Positions 1 to 8,645 of a DNA stretch of 64,000 nucleotides are shown here, piece by piece. How positions within the stretch are numbered: position 1 is the first letter of the stretch; the number at the start of each line of letters is the position of its first letter. The stretch is from Poindextera sp965277425 (GTDB taxonomy: Bacteria; Pseudomonadota; Alphaproteobacteria; Caulobacterales; Caulobacteraceae). A program made the translations under genes and the position numbers. Location of the stretch: contig CBDICR010000004.1 of assembly GCA_965277425.1 (NCBI GenBank), forward strand, positions 244,974 through 308,973, given 5' to 3'. The notes under the pieces were generated by a model. It made no database searches, was not told the origin of the DNA, and saw only the letters and a program-made list of their open reading frames with translations.

Positions 1-269
1 AAGAAGAACTCGACCCGCTCGTCGTCCTGGCGCCGGTGCATGACGGTGCGCAGGACCAGATCGGCCGGATCGATCTCCACCCCGGCCTCTTCGCGGGCTT
101 CGCGCGCGGCGGCCTGCGTCAGCGGCTCGTCGCCGTCGACATGGCCGGAGACCAGGCCGTACTTGCCGTCCTCGTAGCCGGTGTTGGCGCGCAGCAGCAA
201 AAGGATCTCGTTGTCCCGCCGGAACAGCAGATAGACGGCCGCGATGAGCTTGAAGCGTTCTGAAGTCAT
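1..269 (-). CDS. NUDIX hydrolase, partial (3' end outside window)
   Basis: The first 89 residues of a NUDIX-fold hydrolase are visible; the gene runs off the left edge. The complete Nudix box GX5EX7REUXEEXGU is present at residues 42-64 (G42, E48, R56-E57, E60-E61, G63), so the Mg2+-binding catalytic helix is intact. Family members hydrolyse nucleoside diphosphates linked to another moiety; the substrate cannot be told from this fragment. The ATG at 267-269 begins MTSERFKLIAAVYLLFRR, a normal start for small NUDIX proteins. Upstream is an intergenic inverted repeat and then the 3' end of the acyl-CoA ligase on the same strand. Confidence 0.85.
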   Translation of the reverse strand, partial: MTSERFKLIAAVYLLFRRDNEILLLLRANTGYEDGKYGLVSGHVDGDEPLTQAAAREAREEAGVEIDPADLVLRTVMHRRQDDERVEFF

Positions 270-375
270 CCGCCAACGAAGGCGTGAGTCCGGGTTTACG
301 GCAAGACCGGCGGGCGAACCTGAGCGAAGCCCGCCTTGCGTCCTATCCTCGCGAATTCAGGCCCAGGTCTTTTAA

Positions 376-448
376 ACGCCAAGTCCGCCAAGGACGCCAA
401 GGTTTCTCGACTGGGCTGGGCGCCTTGGCGATCTTGGCGCGCTTGGCG
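376..448. repeat. Intergenic inverted repeat with 9-nt internal period (copy A)
   Basis: The left arm holds three 9-mers (ACGCCAAGT, CCGCCAAGG, ACGCCAAGG; 376-402). The right arm holds three complementary-type 9-mers (CCTTGGCG core, then ATCTTGGCG and CGCTTGGCG; 422-448). The arms pair imperfectly across a ~19-nt loop. The element fills much of the 239-bp gap between the NUDIX and acyl-CoA ligase genes. Related elements lie at 8482-8557 and 46450-46585. It may act as a hairpin at the 3' end of the ligase transcript, but no U-run is visible. Confidence 0.7.
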
Positions 449-508
449 GTCGTCTCTTGTCCCCACTGCGCGGGGGATGGGCGCGCGCTGGCCCGGGCTG
501 ACAATCTC

Positions 509-2116
509 TCAGATCTGCACCTTGCGCCCGGCCCAGAAGGGAGCGCGGACCTTGCCGCGCTGGATCTTGCCGGCCGGCGAGCGGGGCAGGTCGTCGACGA
601 AGTCGACGGAGCGCGGCACCTTGAAGCCGGCCAGTTTTTCGCGCGCGAAGCCCAGGATGTCGGCGGTCAGTTTCGGACTCGCCGCGAAGCCGGGCTTGAG
701 CATCAGCACGACCTTCACCTCTTCGCCCCATTCGGTGTTGGGCACGCCGATGGCGCAGCTGTCCTCGACCGCTGGATGCTTAATCAACTCGTTGTCGATC
801 TCTTGGGGATAGATGTTCACCCCGCCGGAGATGATGCATTCGGCGGTGCGGCCGGTGAGGAAGAGGTAGCCGTCCTCATCGAAATAGCCGACGTCGCCCA
901 GGGTGAAATAGCCGTCGCGATGGCTGGCGGCGGTCTTTTCCGGATCGTTGAAATACTCGAACGGATTTCCCGCCACGACCTTGAAATAGAGCAGGCCGGG
1001 CTGGCCGGGGAGGGCGGGATCGCCTTCGTCGTCCAGCACGCGGGTGCCGTCGGGCGTGAGGTTCTTGCCGACGCTGCCGGGCTTTTTCAGCCACTCCTCG
1101 GAATTGATGGTGAAGCCGCCGCCGCCTTCGGAGCCGGCATAGTATTCGTGCAGGATCGGCCCCAGCCAGTCGATCATCGCCCGCTTGACGTCGGGCGGGC
1201 AGGGCGCGGCGCCGTGGATGATCTGGCGCAGGCTTGAGAGATCGTACTTGGCCTTGATCTGCGGCGGCAGGCCCAGCAGGCGCTGGAACATGATCGCGAC
1301 CATGTGGCCGTGGGTGATGCGATAGGTCTCAATGGTCTTCAGGACCGTCTCGGAGTCCCAGCGGCTGTCCATGAAGACGACCGGGACGCCCTGGCTCATC
1401 GGCACGCGCAGATCGATGGCGAGCGGTGCGGCGTGATAGGCCGGCCCGGCGCAGAGCTGGACGTCGCTCTCGTGTTTATAGCCGCGCGCCCCGCCCAGCA
1501 CGAAGGGGATGGCCGCCAGCGCCTTGCGGTAGACGCCCTTGGGTCGGCCGGTGGTGCCGGAGGTGTAGAGCATGGCGTTGCCCAGGATCGGATCGCCGAT
1601 GTCCGACCCGTCCCGCGCCTCGATCTCGTCCTGATAGTTCAGGAAACCCTCGGCCTCGCCGCCGATGGCGACCTTCAGCATCAGCCGCGGCGCGTCGGCG
1701 GAGGCCTTCAGGCCCGCCTCGTAGCGGACCTCGGCGAACAGCGCCTTGGCCTGGCAGTCGTTGACCACATAGGCGATCTCGTCGGCGGTCAGGTGCCAGT
1801 TGACCGGGGTGATGCGAAAGCCGCCGCGCAGGGTGGCCTGCAGCACCTCGAGAAACTCGGCGCGGTTGCTGCAGAGCAGGGCGACGGGGTCGCCAGGCTC
1901 CAGGCCGTGCTCGCGCAGCAGGCGAACGACCCGGTTGGCGTTGGCGTTCAGCGCGGCGAAGGTCCGCGTGCCGTGGGTGTCGTAGACCGAGACGGCGTCC
2001 GGCTTGACCTGGGCCCAGACGGCCGGGGTCATGCCGAGATGGGAGGCTTCGATCAGGCGTTGTTCGAGGTCGGCCATCTCCGCGGCCTTGCCCTCCGACG
2101 ACCGTGTATCGCTCAT
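509..2116 (-). CDS. Acyl-CoA synthetase / AMP-dependent ligase (FadD-like)
   Basis: A 535-residue ANL-superfamily enzyme. The P-loop-like signature YTSGTTGRPKGV is at residues 184-195. The A8 hinge region (GRTAECIISGGVNIYP) and the C-terminal catalytic-lysine motif (SPAGKIQRG) are both present, so the two-domain enzyme is complete. It should activate a carboxylic acid as acyl-AMP and transfer it to CoA. The gene starts 4 bp after the stop of the upstream acyl-CoA dehydrogenase on the same strand, so the pair probably forms a small operon for catabolism of a fatty, cyclic or aromatic acid. The exact substrate is not readable from sequence. Confidence 0.9.
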   Translation of the reverse strand: MSDTRSSEGKAAEMADLEQRLIEASHLGMTPAVWAQVKPDAVSVYDTHGTRTFAALNANANRVVRLLREHGLEPGDPVALLCSNRAEFLEVLQATLRGGFRITPVNWHLTADEIAYVVNDCQAKALFAEVRYEAGLKASADAPRLMLKVAIGGEAEGFLNYQDEIEARDGSDIGDPILGNAMLYTSGTTGRPKGVYRKALAAIPFVLGGARGYKHESDVQLCAGPAYHAAPLAIDLRVPMSQGVPVVFMDSRWDSETVLKTIETYRITHGHMVAIMFQRLLGLPPQIKAKYDLSSLRQIIHGAAPCPPDVKRAMIDWLGPILHEYYAGSEGGGGFTINSEEWLKKPGSVGKNLTPDGTRVLDDEGDPALPGQPGLLYFKVVAGNPFEYFNDPEKTAASHRDGYFTLGDVGYFDEDGYLFLTGRTAECIISGGVNIYPQEIDNELIKHPAVEDSCAIGVPNTEWGEEVKVVLMLKPGFAASPKLTADILGFAREKLAGFKVPRSVDFVDDLPRSPAGKIQRGKVRAPFWAGRKVQI

Positions 2117-2120
2117 CGGA

Positions 2121-3338
2121 TCAGCTCACGGCGCCGGTCATCTCGGGCAGGTTCAGGATTCGCTTGGCGATGATGTTGTTCTGGATCTCCTGGCTACCGC
2201 CATAGATCGAGCCGGCCTTGCCGGCCAGCCAGCCGCGGACCGCCGCCAGTTCGTCGGCCTCGAACCCCTCGCCCTCCCAGCCCAGGCCATTGGCGCCCAG
2301 GATCTCGACCGTCAGCTCCGAACGGTCCTGCATGGTCTTCATGCTGACGTTCTTCATGATCGAGGTGGCCGCGCTCGGGCCGGAATTGCCGCGGGTCTCG
2401 GCGGCGGCGCGGCGCACGGTCAGGCGCAGGGCCTGCTCCTCCATCTTGTGGGCGATCAGGCGCGCGCGCAGGTCGGCGTCGGCCAGCCGGCCGGTCTCGT
2501 CGACCCCGACATAGGTCTTGGCCAGTTCGGCCACCCCCGCGCTCGCGCGCTCGCCGGTCTGGGCGCCCAGACGGTTGCCCATGCCGTTGCGCTCGTGCTG
2601 CAACAGCCGCTTGGCGATCGGCCAACCGCCGTTGAGCTGACCGACCAGGTTCTCTTTCGGCACTTTCACGTCGGTGAAGAAGGTCTCGCACTGGCCCGAG
2701 GCGCCGGAAATCATCTTGATCGGCCGCGCCTCGACGCCTGGCGAATGCATGTCGATCAAGAGGAAGCTGATGCCTTCGTGCTTCTTGCTGGTGTCGGTGC
2801 GCACCAGGCAGAAGCACCAGTCGGCGAATTGCGCGCCGGAGGTCCAGATCTTCTGGCCGTTGACCAGATAGTGATCGCCCTTGTCCTCGGCCTTGGTGGT
2901 CAGCGAGGCCAGGTCCGATCCTGAGCCGGGCTCGGAAAAGCCTTGGCACCAGCGCAGCTCGCCGCGGCAGATCGGTGGGAAGTGTTTCAGCTTCTGCTCT
3001 TCATTGCCGTATTCCAAAAGGGTGTGGCCGAACATGCCCGGGCCCATGCCCTGGATCGGGTTGCGCGCGCCGATGCGGTTCATCTCCTCGGCCAGCACGC
3101 GCGCCTCGGCCTGGCTGAGGCCGCCGCCGCCATAGGCTTTCGGCCAGGTGGGCGTGCCCCAGCCCTTTTCGCCGATGCGCCGGGTCCAGAGCTTCATGTC
3201 CTGGCTCGGCGGCAGGCCCATATTGGCCTCCGTCAGCTCCGGCTGGTTTTTCGCCAGCGCCGGCGGGAAGTTCTCCGCCAGCCATTCGCGCGCCTCGTTG
3301 CGGAAGGCCTCGAGTTCGTTGGACCCAAAATCAGCCAT
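2121..3338 (-). CDS. Acyl-CoA dehydrogenase
   Basis: About 405 residues with acyl-CoA dehydrogenase hallmarks: an N-terminal helical domain, the FAD/substrate region WCQGFSEPGSGSDLASL in the middle, and the C-terminal YGGSQEIQNNIIAKRIL motif. It catalyses FAD-dependent alpha,beta-desaturation of an acyl-CoA, passing electrons to ETF. I chose the ATG at 3336-3338 (MADFGSNELEAF) because AGGGAGTG lies about 6 nt upstream; a GTG 9 nt further upstream is in frame but overlaps that SD sequence. It is the first gene of a two-gene unit with the acyl-CoA ligase and is transcribed away from the IS5-family insertion. Confidence 0.9.
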   Translation of the reverse strand: MADFGSNELEAFRNEAREWLAENFPPALAKNQPELTEANMGLPPSQDMKLWTRRIGEKGWGTPTWPKAYGGGGLSQAEARVLAEEMNRIGARNPIQGMGPGMFGHTLLEYGNEEQKLKHFPPICRGELRWCQGFSEPGSGSDLASLTTKAEDKGDHYLVNGQKIWTSGAQFADWCFCLVRTDTSKKHEGISFLLIDMHSPGVEARPIKMISGASGQCETFFTDVKVPKENLVGQLNGGWPIAKRLLQHERNGMGNRLGAQTGERASAGVAELAKTYVGVDETGRLADADLRARLIAHKMEEQALRLTVRRAAAETRGNSGPSAATSIMKNVSMKTMQDRSELTVEILGANGLGWEGEGFEADELAAVRGWLAGKAGSIYGGSQEIQNNIIAKRILNLPEMTGAVS

Positions 3339-3387
3339 CAAATTCACTCCCTGAAAAATGCACGGCGGCGTGATCCGCCACTCGGTT

Positions 3388-3418
3388 CAAATTCGTTGAT
3401 GTCCAATTGTGGAATTTG
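3388..3418. promoter_or_regulatory. Candidate operator dyad upstream of acyl-CoA dehydrogenase
   Basis: CAAATTC at 3388-3394 is mirrored by GAATTTG at 3412-3418, with a central CAATTG palindrome between them. The dyad lies about 50 bp upstream of the acyl-CoA dehydrogenase start in an AT-richer patch. TetR-type regulators of acyl-CoA genes use dyads of this size, but no regulator gene is adjacent, so the role is inferred. Confidence 0.35.
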
Positions 3419-3590
3419 GCCCTGGACCCTGTCAACGCAATAGGTGAGGCCAGGACATGGAACGCTCGTGTAGGCTGGCCTTTCGCTGCCCGCCTGCCCG
3501 GATCACGACGAGTCCATCGCGATCATTTCCTAAGCCCGCAGCGAGATGCGGGCGGAAAACCGCTTCGCACTTTTCCTCATCCCGCTCTAG

Positions 3591-4465
3591 GTCGTGGTGA
3601 GGATTTAACCGTCAACGCAGTGTTATGGCGATAGCTGCGATCATGACGAAGCCCATGAAGTTGGCGAGGAGCTTATCGTAGCGGGTTGCGACGCGTCGGA
3701 AGTGCTTGAGCTTGTTAAAGAAGCGCTCGATGAGGTTGCGCTCCTTGTAGAGGATGTCGTCGAAGGGACGCAGCTTCTTGCGATTGGGCCGTGGCTTGAT
3801 GACAGGCTGGGCGCCTTCCTGAACGATGGCTTCGTGGAAGTGCTCGGCGTCGTAAGCGGTGTCGGCGATGACCGATCCTGGAGCGAGGCCGTCTATGAGC
3901 TCAGCCGCCCTCAGGACTTCGCCTTGCTGACCTGGACCGCCGATCAGGCGCATCGGATTACCGAGGGCGTCGGTGGCGGCATGGATCTTGGTGCTCAGGC
4001 CGCCACGCGAGCGACCCAACCCCTGGGCATCAGGCCCCCCTTTTCCTTGCGCGCCCCGGCCGCGTGCTGGTGAGCGCGGACCACCGTGGCGTCGATGCTG
4101 ACCCACTCAAGGTCGGCGTCGACACTCAAGGCATTGAAAATCCACGTCAACACGTCGCGCTCGACCCAATCATAGTAGCGCCGCTTGACTACACGGTAGT
4201 CGCCGAACTGCTCCGGCAGGTCGCGCCAGCGAGCGCCGCTCCTGGCCATCCACAAGATGGCGTCCATGAACAGCCGGTTGTTGGTTCGTGGTCCGCGCTT
4301 GCCCTTGCAGCCGCCCGGCATCAAAGGCGCGATACAAGCCCACTGATCGTCCGTCAGACGATCACAATCACGCTCGGTCATCATGGCTGATCCCCAAAAA
4401 TCAGCCTTTGAATCACTGTTCGCTTGCGACGTGAATCCGCTAAGCCGTTAAATCCTCACCACGAC
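3591..4465 (-). mobile_element. IS5-family insertion sequence (IS427-like), complete, 875 bp
   Basis: The ends are perfect 19-bp inverted repeats beginning GTCGTGGTGAGGATTTAAC (3591-3609 and 4447-4465). Both ends are flanked by CTAG (3587-3590 and 4466-4469), matching the YTAR target duplication used by IS5-family elements. It encodes a two-frame DDE transposase on the minus strand. Removing the element and one CTAG restores a continuous divergent intergenic region between the acyl-CoA dehydrogenase and the aldo/keto reductase. The intact repeats and target duplication suggest a fairly recent insertion. Confidence 0.93.
3612..4384 (-). CDS. IS5-family transposase made by ribosomal frameshift
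   Basis: Two overlapping frames make one DDE transposase. Frame 1 (4384 to 3995, 129 aa) carries the N-terminal domain and the first catalytic Asp in VSIDATVVRAH. Frame 2 (ending at 3612) carries the second Asp in VIADTAYDAEHF and the Glu in ERNLIERFFNKLKHFRR. The frames are joined at an A4G6 run on the minus strand (plus-strand positions 4035-4044), a slippery sequence typical of this family. The start MMTERDC has GGGGA about 6 nt upstream. The fused protein would be about 260 aa, the usual family length, so the element may still be active. Confidence 0.88.
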
Positions 4466-4478
4466 CTAGGATCGAGCC

Positions 4479-5474
4479 ATGCAACACATCAAATTCGGCC
4501 GTACGGGCCTGCGCGTCTCCCGACTTTGCCTCGGTACCATGACCTTCGGGCTGCAGTGCGACGAGGCGCAGAGCCATTCCATTCTCGACACCGCCGCCGA
4601 GGGCGGCATCGACTTCCTCGACACGGCGGACGTCTATCCGCTGGGCGGCGGCCGGGCGACGGTCGGCCGCACCGAGGAGATCGTCGGCGGCTGGCTGAAG
4701 GGAAAGCGGCAGAACTATGTAGTGGCCACCAAATGCTTCGGCCAGACCGGCCCCAAGCCCTGGGACCAGGGCATGTCGCGCAAGCACATCCTGGAGGCCA
4801 TCGACGCTTCGCTGAAGCGGCTCGGCACCGACTATGTCGATCTCTACCAGCTGCACGGCGTCGATCCCTCAACGCCGGTCGATGAGGCGCTGGAGGCGCT
4901 GGATAGCGTCGTGAAGGCCGGAAAGGCGCGCTATGTCGGCGTCTCCAACTGGCCGGCCTTCCGCATCGCCCGTGCGCTGGGGCGCGGCGAGATCAACCAC
5001 TATGCCCGCATCGACTCCGTCCAGCCGCGCTACAACCTTTTGTTCCGCACCTTCGAGCGCGACCTGCTGCCGCTGTGCGAGGAGGAAGGGATCGCGGTGA
5101 TCCCTTATAATCCGCTGGCCGGCGGCATGTTGACCGGAAAGCACGACCGCAAGGCCGCGCCGCCGGAAGGCTCGCGCTTTTCGCTCGGCAACGCCGGGCC
5201 GCGCTACCAGGAGCGCTATTGGCACGAGCGCGAGTTCGACAGCGTCGAGGCTCTGCGCGGGCTCTCCAACGAGGCCGGCATGAGCATGGCGACCATGGCC
5301 ATGTGCTGGGTCATGTCCAATCCGGCCATCACCGCCCCGATCGTCGGCGCCAGCCGTCCCGAGCAGTTGGCCGACAGCCTGGCGGCGGCGGAAAAGGGCC
5401 CGTTGCCGGCCGAGCTGAAGGCCCGGCTGGACGAAATGACCCACGACTGGCGCGCGGTGGACGCAGAACGTTAA
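4479..5474 (+). CDS. Aldo/keto reductase
   Basis: A 331-residue NADPH-dependent aldo/keto reductase with a (beta/alpha)8 barrel. The catalytic tetrad is visible: Asp and Tyr in DTADVYPLG, Lys in VATKCFG and His in LYQLHGVD. The C-terminal cofactor loop includes PIVGASRPEQL. It should reduce aldehydes or ketones; the substrate is not predictable. The start codon lies only 13 bp from the end of the IS5-family element, and the AGGA SD sequence overlaps the target duplication, so the native promoter has probably been moved away. Confidence 0.9.
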   Translation: MQHIKFGRTGLRVSRLCLGTMTFGLQCDEAQSHSILDTAAEGGIDFLDTADVYPLGGGRATVGRTEEIVGGWLKGKRQNYVVATKCFGQTGPKPWDQGMSRKHILEAIDASLKRLGTDYVDLYQLHGVDPSTPVDEALEALDSVVKAGKARYVGVSNWPAFRIARALGRGEINHYARIDSVQPRYNLLFRTFERDLLPLCEEEGIAVIPYNPLAGGMLTGKHDRKAAPPEGSRFSLGNAGPRYQERYWHEREFDSVEALRGLSNEAGMSMATMAMCWVMSNPAITAPIVGASRPEQLADSLAAAEKGPLPAELKARLDEMTHDWRAVDAER

Positions 5475-5505
5475 GGCCCGGCATTGTCCGGAAAGACCGA
5501 GGTAA

Positions 5506-6120
5506 TCAGTCCAGCCGGTCGAAGCCCTTCAGGCTGCTGACGGTGACGTCGAGGTCCGTGACCAGGCCGTCGTGCAGCGAATAGACCCAGCCGTGCACCG
5601 CGACCGGCTGGCCGCGCGCCCAGGCGTCCTGCACGAAGACATCCGAAGCGACATTCCTCACCTGGCGCACGACGTTCAGTTCGCAAAGCCGATCCAGGCG
5701 CTGGCGCTGGTCGCCGATGGCCTCCAGCTCGTGGCGATGCTCGTGGCGGACCTCGCGGATCGGGTGCAGCCAATGGTCGATCAGGCCGCGCCGCTCGCCG
5801 TCGACCGCCGCGCGCACGCCGCCGCAGCCATAATGGCCCACCACGATGACATGCTTGACCTTCAGGACGTCGATGGCGAACTGCAGCACCGACAGATAGT
5901 TGGCGTCCTGGGGCGGGGCGAGGTTGCCGACATTGCGGTGGACGAACATTTCGCCCGGATCCAGGCCGCAGATCTCGTTGGCCGGCACCCGGCTGTCCGA
6001 GCAGCCGATCCATAGATATTCCGGCGCCTGCTGCGATTCGAGGCGCGCGAAGAAGTTCGGGTCGGCCGCGACCTTTCCTTCGGCCCAGGCGCGGTTGTTG
6101 GCTTTCAGATGGTCGAGCAT
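5506..6120 (-). CDS. can: Beta-class carbonic anhydrase
   Basis: A 204-residue cytoplasmic zinc enzyme that interconverts CO2 and bicarbonate. The zinc ligands and catalytic dyad are complete: C40, D42 and R44 in CSDSR, and H96 and C99 in GHYGCGG. Length and motif spacing fit the E. coli Can type. It is convergent with the aldo/keto reductase and followed downstream by no obvious partner, so it is probably a stand-alone housekeeping gene supplying bicarbonate for carboxylases. Confidence 0.93.
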   Translation of the reverse strand: MLDHLKANNRAWAEGKVAADPNFFARLESQQAPEYLWIGCSDSRVPANEICGLDPGEMFVHRNVGNLAPPQDANYLSVLQFAIDVLKVKHVIVVGHYGCGGVRAAVDGERRGLIDHWLHPIREVRHEHRHELEAIGDQRQRLDRLCELNVVRQVRNVASDVFVQDAWARGQPVAVHGWVYSLHDGLVTDLDVTVSSLKGFDRLD

Positions 6121-6209
6121 GGAGCGGGCTTAGAAGCTGGCGCCGGCGACCGCAAGGCGCATTCGGCCTGGCCGCCGCCGGTCCAGTTCATGCTCGGGGA
6201 CTTCGAGCT

Positions 6210-6434
6210 TCAGCGGTCGTGATGATCGTAATGGTGGTGATGGTGATGGTGGATATGGCTGCCGATGATCGCGCCGCCGACGCCGCCGACCACCGCGCCC
6301 ACCGGGCCGCCGACCACCGCGCCGCCAACCGCGCCGGCGACGGCGCCGCCGGCTGCGCCGCGGTTGTTGGCCTGGGCCGTCGTCGCGCCGCCGAGAACCA
6401 GCAGAGCGCACCCCGCCATGATGAACCGTCGCAT
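6210..6434 (-). CDS. Small glycine-zipper protein with His-rich tail
   Basis: A 74-residue protein. Residues 1-22 are a signal peptide ending TTAQA. Then comes an alanine/glycine repeat (AAGGAVAGAVGGAVVGG and following) with the GxxxG spacing of glycine-zipper membrane proteins. The tail is a run of seven His followed by YDHHDR. AGGAG lies about 6 nt before the ATG. A periplasmic or outer-membrane-associated role with possible metal binding is inferred; the function is unknown. Confidence 0.75.
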   Translation of the reverse strand: MRRFIMAGCALLVLGGATTAQANNRGAAGGAVAGAVGGAVVGGPVGAVVGGVGGAIIGSHIHHHHHHHYDHHDR

Positions 6435-6541
6435 ATCGATCTCCTGAATATCGTGATGGTCGATCGCCAGTATGGCGTCGCGTCAGACAATGCGCAACGA
6501 GCGTGGCTGTTCCGGAGCGCGGGGGCGCGGCGCACGCGCGG

Positions 6542-7024
6542 TCAGAGGCTTTGCGCGACCTCGGCGAGCTGGTCGGTGCACAGGCCCCAGCCCTGGTGGA
6601 AGCCCATCCGCTCGTGGGTCTCGCGATCGGCGATGGTCCAGTGCAGTACGCGGGCGGTATAGCGGGTCTTGCCGGCCTCGTCCTCGAAGGTCAGGACCAC
6701 GGTCATGAACGGCTTGTCCGACGGCTCCCAGGCCTTGGTGTAGGCATTGGTGAAGACCAGCTTTTCGTTCGGAACCACCTCGAGATAGACGCCCTGGTTG
6801 GGCATGTCGGAGCCGTCCGGGCCTTTCATGACGATCAGGTTCGATCCGCCCGGCCGCACGTCGAGCTGCGCCACCGGCGTGGTGAGCGGCTTGGGCGCGA
6901 ACCATTGCTTGAGCAGTTCGGGCTCGGTCCAGGCGCGATAGACCGCCTGGCGCGGGGCGTCGATCAGGCGGGTCAGCACCAGTTCGCGGTTCGAGCCGGG
7001 ATCGGCTTGGGTTTCGCTGGGCAT
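6542..7024 (-). CDS. SRPBCC / AHSA1-domain protein
   Basis: A 160-residue START-like hydrophobic-pocket protein. The family pattern is clear: LTRLIDAPRQAVYRAWTEP near the N-terminus, LKQWFAPKP, and a C-terminal HERMGFHQGWGLCTDQL. The ATG at 7022-7024 has AAGGAGG 6 nt upstream. The open frame continues upstream of this start, antisense to the CoA-transferase, but that extension is not coding. Such proteins bind small hydrophobic ligands and often sit beside ArsR-type regulators; none is seen here. Confidence 0.85.
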   Translation of the reverse strand: MPSETQADPGSNRELVLTRLIDAPRQAVYRAWTEPELLKQWFAPKPLTTPVAQLDVRPGGSNLIVMKGPDGSDMPNQGVYLEVVPNEKLVFTNAYTKAWEPSDKPFMTVVLTFEDEAGKTRYTARVLHWTIADRETHERMGFHQGWGLCTDQLAEVAQSL

Positions 7025-7213
7025 CGGAGGCCTCCTTGACGTTTTTTGAGATCCAATCGCGCCCCAAGGACGAACCGGGGAAGATCGATCCGACAACGCC
7101 GCGCCGCCGATCTCCAGGCCACGCAAGCGGCCGGTCGCGGACGCCGCCGCTGGACCGCGAGGCCATCGTCGCCTACCGATCTTGCGGATGGCGATTATCA
7201 AGGAGGCGCGGCG

Positions 7214-8407
7214 ATGAGCAAGGTCGAAGAGCAGGGCGCGAAGGCGGCGGGGCCGCTGGCGGGCGTGCGGATCGTCGATCTGACCCAGTTCGTGCTCGGC
7301 CCCTATGCGACCCAGACCATGGGCGACCTGGGCGCCGACGTGATCAAGGTGGAGGAGCCCGCCGGCGACCGGCAGCGGACCTCCGGCAAGGCCCCCAACA
7401 CGCCGACCATGGGCCCCATGTTCGTCGCCTTCAATCGCAACAAGCGTTCGGTGACGCTGGACCTGAAGGACGAACCCGGGCGCGCGGCGCTGCGTCAGCT
7501 GATCGCCACCGCCGACGTCTTCATCCACAACATGCGTCCGGACTCGATCGCCCGGCTGGGCTTCGCCTATGCCGAGGTCGCCAAGGTCAAGCCCGACATC
7601 GTCTATGTCGAGGCCATGGGCTTCGATCCGGCGGGGCCTTACGCCGGACGCCAGGCCTTCGACGACCTCATCCAGGCCGCCTCGGGCGCCTGCGGGCTGA
7701 ACGCCATGGTCGAGCCGGACGCGACGTTCCGGCCGCTGCCGACCATCATCGCCGATAAGACCAGCGGCCTTTTCGCCGTCATCGCCATGCTGTCGGCGCT
7801 TCGCCACAAGGAGCGCACCGGCGAGGGCCAATATGTCTGCGTGCCCATGCTGGAGGTCTTCACCGGCTTTCTGATGGCCGAGCACCTCTATAACGAGACC
7901 TACATCCCGCCGACCGGCCATTTCGGCCATACCACGACCATCACCCCCTATCGTCGGCCGCTGAAGACCAAGGACGGCTACCTCGCCGTCGCGCCGGCCG
8001 ACCGCAAGCAGTCGGCGAGGTTCATGGCGCTTGGCGGCATTGCCGACGCCTACGAGAGCGAGCGATTCACCTCCAAGACCTCCGGGCCGGAGCGGGTGGC
8101 GGAGTATCACGCCATGATGGACGAGGCGGCCGCCGCCCACACCACCGCCGAGTGGATGGTGTTGTGCTTTGAAAATTCCATACCGGGCATGCGCGCCAAC
8201 AGGCCGGACGAGCTTTTCGACGATCCGCAGTTGAAGGAGACCCTGTTCGAGACGCGCGATCTCGAAGGCGAGGGTCCCTACCGCGCCATGAAGCCGGGCC
8301 TGCGCTTTTCCAAGACCCCGGTCTCGATCCGCCGCGACCCGCCGCCTCTCGGGCGGCATACCGAAGAGGTGTTGGCCGAACTGGACGCGGTGAAGGCGGC
8401 GGAATAA
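7214..8407 (+). CDS. Class III CoA-transferase (CaiB/BaiF family)
   Basis: A 397-residue family III CoA-transferase. The N-terminal PLAGVRIVDLTQFVLGPYA and GADVIKVEEPAGD motifs are present, followed by FVAFNRNKRSVTLDLK. The catalytic Asp is expected in the segment around QAFDDLIQAASG. It should move CoA between carboxylic acids. The ATG at 7214 has AAGGAGG about 8 nt upstream; a longer open frame begins at 7046 but overlaps the divergent SRPBCC gene. Together with the ligase/dehydrogenase pair it suggests acyl-CoA catabolism in this region, though the genes are not in one operon. Confidence 0.9.
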   Translation: MSKVEEQGAKAAGPLAGVRIVDLTQFVLGPYATQTMGDLGADVIKVEEPAGDRQRTSGKAPNTPTMGPMFVAFNRNKRSVTLDLKDEPGRAALRQLIATADVFIHNMRPDSIARLGFAYAEVAKVKPDIVYVEAMGFDPAGPYAGRQAFDDLIQAASGACGLNAMVEPDATFRPLPTIIADKTSGLFAVIAMLSALRHKERTGEGQYVCVPMLEVFTGFLMAEHLYNETYIPPTGHFGHTTTITPYRRPLKTKDGYLAVAPADRKQSARFMALGGIADAYESERFTSKTSGPERVAEYHAMMDEAAAAHTTAEWMVLCFENSIPGMRANRPDELFDDPQLKETLFETRDLEGEGPYRAMKPGLRFSKTPVSIRRDPPPLGRHTEEVLAELDAVKAAE

Positions 8408-8481
8408 GTGTTCTAGCCAAATCTAAAGGCTGGTTTTAATCCGCTTAGGCCCGCGCGAGCGGAGATTCAGACTCTTTTGAC

Positions 8482-8557
8482 CACCAAGCACACCAAGGTC
8501 ACCAAGGGGCGGAACTGACCTTTTTCTTCCTTCTTGGTGACCTTGGTGTGCTTGGTG
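8482..8557. repeat. Intergenic inverted repeat with 9-nt internal period (copy B)
   Basis: Left arm: CACCAAGCA, CACCAAGGT, CACCAAGGG (8482-8508). Right arm: TTCTTGGTG, ACCTTGGTG, TGCTTGGTG (8531-8557). The arms are perfectly complementary over about 25 bp, with a ~23-nt loop. It lies between the CoA-transferase stop and the 3' end of the sigma-factor gene, where it could end transcription from both sides. It is the most regular of the three related elements in the window. Confidence 0.8.
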
Positions 8558-8645
8558 TCAATCCTACGATTTCACCGCAATTCACGACTTTCCGGGCAAA
8601 ACACCTGGGTCCCCGCTTTCGTTCGCGGGCATGAGCAGGCGAGGG

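Noticed and set aside
6542..8359. 605-codon minus-strand frame as one long protein
   Set aside because: Only the last 160 residues are a real protein (SRPBCC); the rest is antisense to the CoA-transferase, and a strong SD sequence supports the internal start at 7024.
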